From Pegea sp. RAD2-039 (lineage: Eukaryota > Chordata > Thaliacea > Salpida > Salpidae): a DNA stretch of 64,000 bases. Made by a program: the position numbers and the translations under genes. Where the stretch lies: contig JAQGEQ010000329.1 in assembly GCA_034620365.1 (NCBI GenBank), positions 62,001 through 126,000 on the forward strand. Direction: 5' to 3'. Of the stretch, positions 32,672 through 45,134 are shown piece by piece. Under the pieces are notes generated by a model. That model made no database searches. It was not told the DNA's origin and worked only from the letters and a program-made list of their open reading frames with translations. The stretch's first letter is position 1. The number at the start of each line of letters is the position of its first letter.

Positions 32672-34810
32672 ATGATGAGTTGCCTGAAAGAAAAATGTGT
32701 TTCAACTTATGAAAAATTGAGTCAAATACCTTCTATTAAATATATAAATGTTTTAAATGATGGTAAAAATCAGAAGTACCTTCATTGGCAATTGACATCC
32801 TCTTGTAGAGATCTTGCTAGAGAAAAAACTGTTTCTTACAAAGTGTGTGGAAGTTTTAATTGTGAAGATGAAACTGTTACTAAGCTGCCATTCACTACTG
32901 AAGTCACTAATGAACTAATTTCAGCTTATTCAGCTTGTGGTCAATTTAAAGCTATTATAAATCAAATTAAACAAAATGAAAGTTGTAATCAATATCTTGA
33001 AATATGGGAGGGAGACATAAAAAAGTCTTCAACTGATTTAACTGCTGCTAACAAACATGGTTTAGTTCACAATAATCCAATGTTTGGGTGCTTAGAATGG
33101 TCTCATGATAAAACAACTATTGTTTATGTTGCAGAGAAAGTTTCAAAAAAAAGTTTAGATTTTTCTTTTCTTAAAAGTAGTGATGATAACGAATCAGATG
33201 AACAGAAAGATAAATTTCTTTTTGATGGTGATTGGGGTGAACAAATTTATAAATGTCAAAATCCAACAATTTGTATTTTTGATGTTTCATCAAAAAATAT
33301 TATAAATTTAAGTGATCAAATGCCAAAAGACGTTTCTATTTCAAAAGCTTATTGGAGTCAAGATGATAAAGTCTTATATATTACTGGTTATAATTCAGAA
33401 CCATATAGATTAGGGTTGGTTTATTGTCATAACCGACCAAGTGCTATTTATGCTTATCACTTGAAAAACAAAATTTTAAAATCTGTGGTGGATGAAAAAC
33501 ATTGTATTTATTCAATGATAGTAAATCCTAAAAGAAATAAAATTATTTATCTTCAAACTGAATCATTAAAAGCACATTCTCAATGTGCTAAGTTGATGAG
33601 TATTTCAATTAAATCTACAGATGATTTAAAATTTAGCTCACCAACTGTGATATATGATATAGTTAAAGAATCACCACCAGAAAATGGTTTTAATGGATTT
33701 TTTGTAGATTCAATACCATTAGATTGCTGGTTATCTGATAAAGAAATAGTTTTTCATAGTCAACATAGAAGCCAAGTTGGTTTATTTGTGATTAATATAG
33801 AAACTTCAAAAGTAAAGCAAGTAGAAACTAAAGGACAGTGGAGATTGTTGTTTGTGAAAGATCAGGTTTTGTTTGTTGTTCATTCTCAACCTAATCTTGC
33901 TCCAACTTTTATGATTGGAAAAATAGATCAGTCAAGTTATAAAGTTAAATGGAATTTTACTGAGCAATCAAATATTGATTTGAAAGATATCAAATGGTCT
34001 GTACTAACTCATAAACCAACATTAGTTAGCAAAAAATATCCAGATGTCACTTTCGAATCAGTTTTAATTACTCCAAAAGATACAACAAAACTTTCTGGTT
34101 TAATTGTTAACCCACATGGTGGACCACATGGTTGTTATCCAGTAGCTTTTGATTTATATACTGCTTGCTTTGTTCGTGAAAACTTTGCAGTTGTCAGAGT
34201 CAACTATAGAGGAAGTACTGGTTTTGGACAGAATGGTATTGAATCATTATTAGGTGAAATAGGAAGAGTTGATGTTTCAGATGTACAACAATCTGCTATT
34301 GAAGTTCAAAAGATACTCAAATGTTCAAATGTGTTTGTAACTGGTGGTTCTCATGGTGGTTTCTTAACTCTACATTTAATAGCTCAATATCCTGAATATT
34401 ACAAAGCTGCCACTACACGAAACCCTGTTTCAAATGTAGTTGCAAATGTTGTAGCTAGTGATATTCCTGACTGGAGTTATGTGGAGTGTGGAATTGATTT
34501 CAATTTTGGAATAAAACCAACTGCTGAACATTATTCAATTATGTTGAACAAGTCTCCTGTGGCTCTTGCTGGACGTATAAAAACTCCTTTGATACTAATG
34601 TTAGGTAGTGTAGATCTTAGAGTACCTCCTTATCAATCTATTGAACTATATAAGATATTAAAGAGTCAAGGTAATGAAGTAAAAGTTTATATGTATGAGG
34701 GAAATAATCACCCAATTTCTGAAGTTGATGCTGAAGCTAATAGTTTCATTAATACAGTTTTGTGGTTTCTTAGACATGGATCCATTCCAGAAACAATTTG
34801 TAGTGAATAA
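32672..34810 (+). CDS. APEH: acylaminoacyl-peptidase (acyl-peptide hydrolase)
   Basis: Intronless, 712 aa (mammalian APEH 732). A seven-bladed propeller region is followed by an alpha/beta hydrolase domain of the S9C prolyl-oligopeptidase group. The nucleophile is in GGSHGGF (Ser560), with Asp648 in LGSVDLRVPP and His680 in EGNNHPIS. Each sits 27 residues before the human equivalents (587, 675, 707), so the domain is collinear. NPHGGPHG forms the oxyanion region. The cytosolic enzyme removes N-acylated residues from short peptides and works downstream of the proteasome. The lack of introns is odd beside intron-rich neighbours and suggests intron loss or a retrocopy that replaced the parent. 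The first two codons are both Met, and either could start translation. Confidence 0.96.
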   Translation: MMSCLKEKCVSTYEKLSQIPSIKYINVLNDGKNQKYLHWQLTSSCRDLAREKTVSYKVCGSFNCEDETVTKLPFTTEVTNELISAYSACGQFKAIINQIKQNESCNQYLEIWEGDIKKSSTDLTAANKHGLVHNNPMFGCLEWSHDKTTIVYVAEKVSKKSLDFSFLKSSDDNESDEQKDKFLFDGDWGEQIYKCQNPTICIFDVSSKNIINLSDQMPKDVSISKAYWSQDDKVLYITGYNSEPYRLGLVYCHNRPSAIYAYHLKNKILKSVVDEKHCIYSMIVNPKRNKIIYLQTESLKAHSQCAKLMSISIKSTDDLKFSSPTVIYDIVKESPPENGFNGFFVDSIPLDCWLSDKEIVFHSQHRSQVGLFVINIETSKVKQVETKGQWRLLFVKDQVLFVVHSQPNLAPTFMIGKIDQSSYKVKWNFTEQSNIDLKDIKWSVLTHKPTLVSKKYPDVTFESVLITPKDTTKLSGLIVNPHGGPHGCYPVAFDLYTACFVRENFAVVRVNYRGSTGFGQNGIESLLGEIGRVDVSDVQQSAIEVQKILKCSNVFVTGGSHGGFLTLHLIAQYPEYYKAATTRNPVSNVVANVVASDIPDWSYVECGIDFNFGIKPTAEHYSIMLNKSPVALAGRIKTPLILMLGSVDLRVPPYQSIELYKILKSQGNEVKVYMYEGNNHPISEVDAEANSFINTVLWFLRHGSIPETICSE

Positions 34811-34977
34811 AAGATTTGTTAGAATTTGTTTAAATTAAAAATGTGATTAGTTAATTTTGTTGTAATTTAATCTTTCGAACAGATCTTTAATAAGGCTTCT
34901 ACTTTATATTATGAAGTAAAGAACAAATTTGAAAAAAAATTGAAAAATATCTTTTGTCTATGGGGTCAGTTAATTGA

Positions 34978-37369
<2,392 letters not shown>

Positions 37370-40300
37370 ATTTCTTCGGTATCAATGCCCACGATGATAT
37401 ACATCACCTACACTTACCTTTAATTGTTTTATAAATGTCATTTTACCTCCCAATTTCCTCCCAAAAAAACATTCTATTATATTTAAGCAAATTTGATGTG
37501 TTTAGAATACTTTTTCTATCATAAATATACGAGCAATTGCTTTTATTTTTTATTTTCTTTCAATATATCTCGGAATGTTTGTAATTTGAACAAAGGTACA
37601 TTTTCTACTAGCATCTTTTCAACCAACCACTTCTAAATATTTCACTTTTTCTGCATTCCTTTATCTTTCAATTAGCATGACTTCATCATCTTCTCAGCTT
37701 ATTCAATAGCTGAAATCATGATCCTTTATATTTTGTTTATTTTTGCTGGTGAAACTTGACCAGTCACATCTCACGTTTCAACTTAACCTCTACAAGTTGA
37801 AAATAATAAAAATTTTCAGCAAATTTCTTTGAATTTCATCTAATTTTGTATCGGTTTGAGACAATTTTTTGAATTGAATATAATAATTGTATCAGACGAT
37901 TATTTGTATCAAAAAATATTAAAAGTAACGATTGAAAAGTAAACAGAAATTGTTGTTGAAATGTAGAAGAAATTGAAAAGATTTGAATTTTTGAGTAGGA
38001 TTCAATTCTGTGTATCAAAAAGTATAAAATTAGAAATAAATTTCTTAGGATTTAAATTACATCACCAAAATATCGTTTATACCAAAAAAAAAAAAGAAAT
38101 TATATTAGAGATTGCAATTTGTAAAATTCATTTATTCAAAGTATTCAAAGAATTTTTGACGTATCGTATACCTAAAATAAAAATATTTAGTATTTCAAAC
38201 TGAAAACTTTCTTATATTTGAATAAGTGATCTCCTGTAATACTTTAAGATCAGTAAAAGCTATTGAATCAAAAAACTTATTATTTGAGATGGGTGTTTAT
38301 AGAAGATCACCTAAAAGTTTTTTATTGTACTTTGTTTACTTATGGTTCATTAACCATAACATTTTGAGGTTTAAATTCTAAAGCTTAAAACGTTGAAAAA
38401 TGATCAAAAGTCAATATTACAAGTCAATAATAAAGTCGACATAAACTATTTTAAAAGTTTAACTCTTTAAAAGGGGATTTTTTGGAACTTACTTATTAAC
38501 TTAAAAAACTAAAAAATCTTTTTTGACAATTAGCAAATCGGTTCTTTAAACTGTTGTTTAAACTTTAAAAAATTCCTTATAAAGTATTGGATTGTTATTA
38601 TTAGTTTTAATGACTTTTATGTTATGAAATATAATGTGACTACAGTTTTGTTAAGTTTTAGATTAAACAATTAAGTTTTGAAGGTTTTATCTGGCTTAGG
38701 CTTCAATCTGTTGGATAAATTTTGATTATGATGATTTCAGATTGGTAAAAAGCTGAGAATAGTAAAGTCGGTGGTATGAATATATTTGCTGCTCTGAATA
38801 AAGTTCTGATCTAACGACTTTCATCGGCTGATATAAAAAATTATTAATTATTAGTGCATAAAATATCCATTTTATTTTTACTTGCTGATAATTCCTATTT
38901 GTTAGTTGATAAGTTGTTGAAACTTAAACAAATTTAGACACCAGATAATGCTTCAGAACCAATGTTGTAGTCTAAACAAAAAAAAACAATTTTAAAATTT
39001 TTTGCAGACTAAATTCTAGATACAGTATAGCGGCTAATTCTAGATAAAAACTGAACTTTTGATAAATTGGCAATAAGTGTAAGAGACAACCAGATTGCTA
39101 ACTTTAATGATAATTGCAACTTACGTTAATGAAATATCAAATTGAAAAAATAAACTTAATTTCATGATCCAAACTGCTCACAAAGTGCTTTAGTTCTTTT
39201 AAATATGGTATTAACATTAATTTAACATTTAACTATTTTTAACATTTAGTTATGATTCAACTTTGTCAAATAGCCTTTGCATTAATTTAATTCAAAAAGA
39301 AAATTGTAAATGTTCTAAGATAAAAAACTGAAAAATTATAGAAAATGCCTTTTTAAGTAAAAATTATAGATGAAACGTTGAAATATAAACAGTTTTTTTT
39401 ATTAAAAATTTAAGGGCAAGTTCCATTTTATCAATGCCATGTGTCAATCTTTTGCTTTATATATTTCTAACTTAATAGATATTATTTGTAAGAATGTGCT
39501 TTAGTGGGTGGTGCTCTCTTCAGGAACCCTCCTTCGCATTTATTGAAATAAATAAATCAATCAAGAGCTTGATATAAACTAAACAAGCATAGCAACTTAA
39601 TGTAATCAAGAAATAAAACATTATTAGGCCGTTATTCAGAATTTACTGTTTTATAAATCAGTTTTATTTAATGACACAAAATTCAACCACAATGATTAAA
39701 AAAAAAACATTAAAAACTAAATTAAATTTAAAAATTACAAGAGAATGAACCTTGTAAGAAAAAACATAGAAAATGTATTTTGACCATTTTGTTTATTTAA
39801 GAGTTTATAGCTAAGAATGCTTACTTGAACGTTATGATAATTGTAATGTTTTTGCCTTCTAATTTATGAAATTACAGAACTTTTTGAACGAAAATTATCA
39901 ATTTTTTTGTTATTTATTTGTAAACTGTTGTTTATCTTAAATATTTGCTCATTTATGAATCTATTTTTTTCTAAATATCAGTATGTTCTATATAACTTGA
40001 GCTAATTAATTTTTCTTTATTATTTTATATAATGTTCTTTGAATAATAACAAAAAATGTTTATTGCCATAAAAATAATAAGATGAAAAAAACAAACACTA
40101 ATTTTAATGTAAAGGGTTTAATTATGATAGATATATAGAATAATTAAGATTTGTAAATTGGAAAAAAGGCTTAAAATACTTAAGCTTGAAGAATTTATAT
40201 CACTTTTCAGTATAAAACTTTTTCTTAAAACTTGATTTAAAATGTTTTATGAAAATTCCATTTTATATTAATTATATAACTTTTTAAAAAATATTTCAAT

Positions 40301-40590
40301 ACTTTTATCTGTATACTTTCAGCTTGTCAATTTAAAGTTTTTTAGTATTATGGTTTATCTAAATTGATATATGTTAGAAAATAATTTTACTTTTTCAAGT
40401 TGATTTTTTGAGATATATATTTTCTATTTATTTATCTTCAATATATTGCTTATCTTTTATATATTAATTTTTTTATCTTGTTTTTATATACTATCTTAAG
40501 CTTGTTTAATTTTATTCATATTGTCTATTACTTTATGAAAATATTTTTAATTTCAGAAATTTTAGTCAACTTTTTTAATAGAACTCTGGT
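37370..40590. other. AT-rich intergenic region
   Basis: 3' UTR of the JNK gene, then 3 kb of A/T-rich DNA without a recognisable gene. The only structured element is a LINE tail at 39487-39560. The short frames at 37836-38203 are compositional. Confidence 0.55.
39487..39560 (+). mobile_element. LINE 3'-end fragment (tail only)
   Basis: The + strand copy of the same roughly 70-base LINE end, reading GTAAGAATGTGCTTTAG, then CCTCCTTCGCATTTATTG and an AATA tail. Confidence 0.8.
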
Positions 40591-42549
40591 ATGTCATCAG
40601 AAGATGATAATGTTAAACTCTCAATCCAATCTCTTTATGATCATAAGATTAAAGAGATCGATTTTAATGGTTGTGAAACATTTACTAAACCATTTTCTTT
40701 ATCTGAGAGTCTAACTGATCTTGCTAATAAAATTGATTTCATGAAAACTGAAGATAAAGAAGATGTTGTAGTTGCAAAAAGCGAATGGCCTTGGCAAAAA
40801 ATAAGAACTAGTGTTAATTCAGCTTTGATTGAAATGAATGTTTTAGTTGATGTACTTTCAATAGCTCATAACAAACCAACAGGTGATAATTTGAGTGAAG
40901 ATGCTGATGCTAATCGTTACATCTTGTTCGATACAGCTGTTAAAGAACCACCTGCTGACAACAAAGCTTTCCAGCTTGCCACTAAAAAGAGATCTTTAAA
41001 AGATGCATCTAGTATTCTACTAACTGGGGCTGAAAGATTACAAAAAGTTAGATCTGAAATTGATGTACAAACTGACTATCATCGGCAATTGTTGAGTTTA
41101 CGAAAATTATGGCGTTTGAGACGCCAAGGGGATCGAATTCGAGGTGATTTGACGTTTGCTTCAGTTGGGTCTATGTTTGGGCATCCAGGATCTTTCGATG
41201 TGATCAAAACAGTTGTTGATCCAGAAAAAAAGAAGCCAGAAGAAAGAAACAAGTGTTCTCCTTTATATGTTAGCATCAGAAATGATTTACAAAGTAATGT
41301 AACTATCAGAGTTTCAATTATTGATCGTTCAACGAATAGTGGTCAAGATTTGTGTCCTGGTACCCACGTGGACATCTGTGCAAGTGATTTTTATGTACCT
41401 CTCAATAATCCCAACATTCCAGATTGGCATATCAAATTATGTCGTGCTCAGAATGTGATTTTTTGTAAAGAGTTGTTTGCGATTTTAACAAATGAAGCAA
41501 TCAGGTATGTTAGTGATGGAACGGTGGCTCCTTTTGTTGTTATCAACAACTGTATTTCAGCACAAATCTTCTCAGATACAGAAATGTTAATCGAATATTG
41601 CAACAATGACCAAATAACTAAAAAAGAGCATGAAGCACCCAGACGTTCGAATACAGAAAATCTGAATTTCATTAAAAACAAACTAATGAGACTATTACAA
41701 GAGTCTCATTACAGAAAACTGAACGTAGCAGCTCCTAAACCATCCTGCGCTGCACTTGGAGTTCCTAGCTATCTTCGAGTTGCTACTACAAGTCCTGAGA
41801 ACTACAGAAATCTAACATCAGGTCTAAATAAACAAAAAAGAACCCTGATTGAAAGTACAATTCAATTTGCAAAATTGCACGTGGTTAAAAAGCGAGTTAA
41901 AGAATCTATTGAGAAGATTCAATCTATCTTCCCATGTAAACGCATCCAACTTTCACCAGACACTAACACAAGTGATTATGAAAGTTCTATCACAGCTGCA
42001 GTGTATGATTGTGCGCTTGACGATAAATCGCGACTTATAGCGCAAATAACTTCCTTTCCAAATAAAGTAAAGATATTTTACGAAAACATAATTCTTGAGC
42101 TTGAACCTAATCATCAAAGTATTTGTTCATGTTTGCTACATTTCCTTTGTCAGCAGCATATCATAAGTACAAAAATGATGGCTAATTGCAGTGGGTGGAA
42201 ATGTGTTTTACAGTCACCACTTGGCTACGTGCAAACTAATCACAGTGAACAAGGTTTTCTGATTCTAACATCTTCATCATATCCTTGTTCAGTGAGCTAC
42301 AAGTTTCAACTTGATATAAGATACGGATTGATTTGTGATATATTAGTTAAATATACTGTGAGTGAAGAAGAGGTTCTAGAAGAAATAGAAGATGACTCTG
42401 ATAGTATGGAGGTTACTGATTTAACATTTCCTAATTTTTTTAACGGATTTTGGCAAAAAGTTGATGAAAAGTCGATAAATTCGAAGAATTATTTGAAGAA
42501 ATTGGAATATGTGCTGTTTGCAGTTGGCAGATTTTTCCACAAAAAATAA
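40591..42549 (+). CDS. MED17: Mediator complex subunit 17
   Basis: Intronless, 652 aa against 651 in human. Matching blocks include WPWQKIRTSVNSALIEMNVL (human WQWENVRNKLRSALTEMCVL), LLTGAERLQK, LLSLRKLWRLRRQGDRIRGD followed by GSMFGHPGSFDVIK, and AQNVIFCKELFAIL. MED17 is the scaffold of the Mediator head module and is needed for most RNA polymerase II initiation. The start has a clean context and agrees with the family length. Its stop is 97 bases before XPA on the same strand. It is the second large intronless gene here, beside micro-intron-rich neighbours. Confidence 0.95.
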   Translation: MSSEDDNVKLSIQSLYDHKIKEIDFNGCETFTKPFSLSESLTDLANKIDFMKTEDKEDVVVAKSEWPWQKIRTSVNSALIEMNVLVDVLSIAHNKPTGDNLSEDADANRYILFDTAVKEPPADNKAFQLATKKRSLKDASSILLTGAERLQKVRSEIDVQTDYHRQLLSLRKLWRLRRQGDRIRGDLTFASVGSMFGHPGSFDVIKTVVDPEKKKPEERNKCSPLYVSIRNDLQSNVTIRVSIIDRSTNSGQDLCPGTHVDICASDFYVPLNNPNIPDWHIKLCRAQNVIFCKELFAILTNEAIRYVSDGTVAPFVVINNCISAQIFSDTEMLIEYCNNDQITKKEHEAPRRSNTENLNFIKNKLMRLLQESHYRKLNVAAPKPSCAALGVPSYLRVATTSPENYRNLTSGLNKQKRTLIESTIQFAKLHVVKKRVKESIEKIQSIFPCKRIQLSPDTNTSDYESSITAAVYDCALDDKSRLIAQITSFPNKVKIFYENIILELEPNHQSICSCLLHFLCQQHIISTKMMANCSGWKCVLQSPLGYVQTNHSEQGFLILTSSSYPCSVSYKFQLDIRYGLICDILVKYTVSEEEVLEEIEDDSDSMEVTDLTFPNFFNGFWQKVDEKSINSKNYLKKLEYVLFAVGRFFHKK

Positions 42550-42646
42550 TTTCTAAATTAAATATTTACTTGCTTAGCTGTTTATATGATTGTTTTTAAA
42601 TATTTCTAGATCTAAAAATCGTTGTTTTCTTATTCAAACAGCTAAT
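42550..42646 (+). promoter_or_regulatory. MED17-XPA intercistronic spacer with acceptor
   Basis: 97 bases between the MED17 stop and the XPA ATG, containing a T-rich tract and the acceptor atttctag ending at 42609. Short spacing plus an acceptor and no visible promoter suggest a two-gene trans-spliced operon. Confidence 0.55.
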
Positions 42647-43650
42647 ATGAGTGAAGCAGGTAACAAATTGACTGAGTTGCAACTTGCTAGATGTGAACGT
42701 AACCGAAAAAAAGCTTTGCTACTTCGAAAATCACGATTAGCCAATCAGGAGCAAGTATCTACTTCAGTAAAAACACTTGACTTCAAAAAGTAACTGAGTT
42801 GACTCATGTGAGTTACGAAATAATGAAATTTGTTGAAGGGTTATTGATAGTGGAGCCGGTTTTCTCATCGATTATGAAAAAAATGAAGAACCAGCCAAGA
42901 TAGTTGAGGACTTAGCTCCTTTTATTGAAGAAGATCGCACTTATATGTCATGTGATGAATGTGGAAAGACATATGAAGATTCGTTTCTCTTTGAAAACTT
43001 TCAGGAATCAATTTGTAACTTATGTAAAAATAATGAGAGGTTTTCACTTATCACAAAAACCAACGTAAAAGTAAGTTATTTGTTGAACAAACATTTTGGC
43101 TTTTTTCTATTACTCCCCAAACTTTTCAAATAGCAATATTTAAATAAATATTTTCATCTTTAGAACGATTATCTACTCTCTGATGCACATTTGTTTGATT
43201 GGGAACCTCCTCTTAAATTCATCACCAAAAAAAATCCTCGAAACAATCATTGGGGAGACATGAAACTGTTCCTTCAAATCCAAGTAGGTCTTCCTCATTC
43301 TATCTACTCTTCATCTATATCTTTTACTTTTTAAAGATCGAAAAACGTGCTCTAGAAGTTTGGGGGTCTCCAGAAGCTATAGAAGAAGAAAAGGAACTAA
43401 GAGAAGGGAAAAGAGAAGTACAAAAGAAGAAGAAATACTACAAGAAGATGAATCAGTTACGAAAAGAGGTTTGTCACTGAGACAACATTTGGTAGATGTA
43501 ATTGAACTTTTACTTTAGGTTCGAAGCAGCTTGTATACAATCAAGAACAAGCAACATGAACATGAGTATGTAGAAGAACAAATAGATGAAGATAATTGGA
43601 AGAAGACATGTACAAGTTGTCAACATGAAATTATTTATGAGAAGATGTAA
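42647..43650 (+). CDS. XPA: DNA repair protein XPA
   Basis: Five exons (42647-42789, 42839-43070, 43164-43283, 43337-43468, 43519-43650), 252 aa (human 273). N-terminal basic helix ([18 protein letters not shown]), then VIDSGAGF. The C4 zinc finger has [11 protein letters not shown] and CNLCKNNER, giving Cys-x2-Cys, 17 residues, Cys-x2-Cys. The DNA-binding subdomain follows with [20 protein letters not shown] and [15 protein letters not shown]. The C-terminus [14 protein letters not shown] is the segment that binds TFIIH in mammals. XPA verifies damage and organises the nucleotide excision repair complex. Intron 1 is only 49 bases and uses a gaag acceptor; without splicing it the frame stops. 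A 3' neighbour, the GH6 gene, is convergent 55 bases away. Confidence 0.95.
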
Positions 43651-43705
43651 TCAATTCTCAAGTTTAATTCTTTTTTTTTATTCTTTTTTTACACTTCAAT
43701 AAAAG

Positions 43706-45134
43706 TTACAAACATTTGCATTCATCGCCCGGCACAAAACCATGATGACGTAATAAGGGGCACATCCCCATGCAATCAATTGTATGTCCCAGAAGACATA
43801 AATGAAACGAATCCCTTGGATATAATCGACCATCCGCAAGCCCAGGAGTTTTTATCCAAACAGTAGCGTCTTGTGCAATTTTTGTGGAAATTTGTTGCAT
43901 GCAAACTCCTAAACTTTTTGTTATCCTAATCAGTTCAACTGTGGCTTCACTTTTCGTCCTTAAATCTTCTTTATTTGATCCTTGTTTCTTCCGGTATCCC
44001 CATGACCAACCAGGTTCTTGGCCCTGTAAATAAATCATTCACTAGATATTAGATAAACGATAAAAGTTACTTTTAAAACTGCTGGTGGGTCGTATATACA
44101 ATTATCTATGAGAGGAAAGGGAAGTGCAGAGAAGCTTCCTCGATTCCTACTTGTGTCCATGATGTAGTTGAGTCCTGTCCTACAATGTAGTCTCCTAGAA
44201 ACCCACTCAGTGTAGGTCTGATTGCCAAAATGTTCCGTATTGATGATAAAGCCTGACATTTTAAAGTTATTTGACATAAATATTCATTTAGAGATCAACC
44301 TCTTAATCCAGGAACACGTAGTAACATCAAAGACATGATTTTTATGTGCTCAGCACTCTCGCCATAAAAGTAGGGATGTCCTGCATCTAGATAAACCCAG
44401 CCTCGTTTCAGTCTTCTAAAATATAGAAATTTGGTGATAAAAGCAAAACTCAAATGATCAATTTACTTTACTGTAGTTTGAACACGTTTCAAAAACTCTT
44501 CAATAAATCCCAAATTAGTCCATCGATTTTGAGAGTTTCTTATATCGATGCCAAAGAGTAAGAGATCTGGTTCCATTACAACTAAACATGGCATATCTTC
44601 CAAGACCTTGATGATCTTATTCAACTTGCGATCATACATTTTCCAAGAAGATACATTGATCTTCTCTTTATAATATTCATATTTTCTTAATTGATCATTA
44701 ATTTGATAATCTTTAGTATCAGGTCTCATTTTAATCACCACAAGTGGAACTTTATTCATACATGCAGCTATTTGAACATCTTTCAATGTTCTTGAATCTT
44801 TCCAAGGGTTTCCTTTCAACCAGTAAGCGTTCTTTGTCACCGTAAAATCTTCCACACGTGTTGCTATTGACGCTAAACCCATTTTAGCAAAATAAGTAAC
44901 CTTTTTGAGGTTCGTTATTTGCTGTTGACAATAATCTTTTGTTCGTTTATTTTTTTCTTGCTTCAATTCTGGTGGAATTGTTACTATTTTAGATTTAGAA
45001 CTTCTTTGCGAATAATATAAAACTAAAGTTAAGACACAAATCACTACACCACAAATTGCTAAAAAAGCTAGAATTGTTTGACATCGGCCCATTCGTTGAC
45101 GATTGCTTATATAAAGTCGAATACTTTCCATCAT
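43706..45134 (-). CDS. glycoside hydrolase family 6 (cellobiohydrolase-type) membrane protein
   Basis: Four exons on the - strand (44467-45134, 44300-44415, 44071-44252, 43706-44023), 427 aa. An N-terminal signal-anchor (ILAFLAICGVVICVLTLVLY) predicts a type II membrane protein with an extracellular catalytic domain. GH6 signatures in order: LVVMEPDLLLFG (the Asp aligns with the catalytic acid of fungal Cel6A, whose motif is LLVIEPDSLAN), WVYLDAGHPYFYG (YLDAGHAGWLG), GFIINTEHFGNQT, YIMDTSRNRGSF, and ATVWIKTPGLADGR (SFVWVKPGGECDG). GH6 enzymes cleave beta-1,4-glucan. In animals the family is known from tunicates, both fused to cellulose synthase and as a separate gene, and is thought to come from bacteria. 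The retained acid Asp suggests activity. No cellulose synthase domain is seen here, so this is the stand-alone type, perhaps modelling tunic cellulose. Confidence 0.9.
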
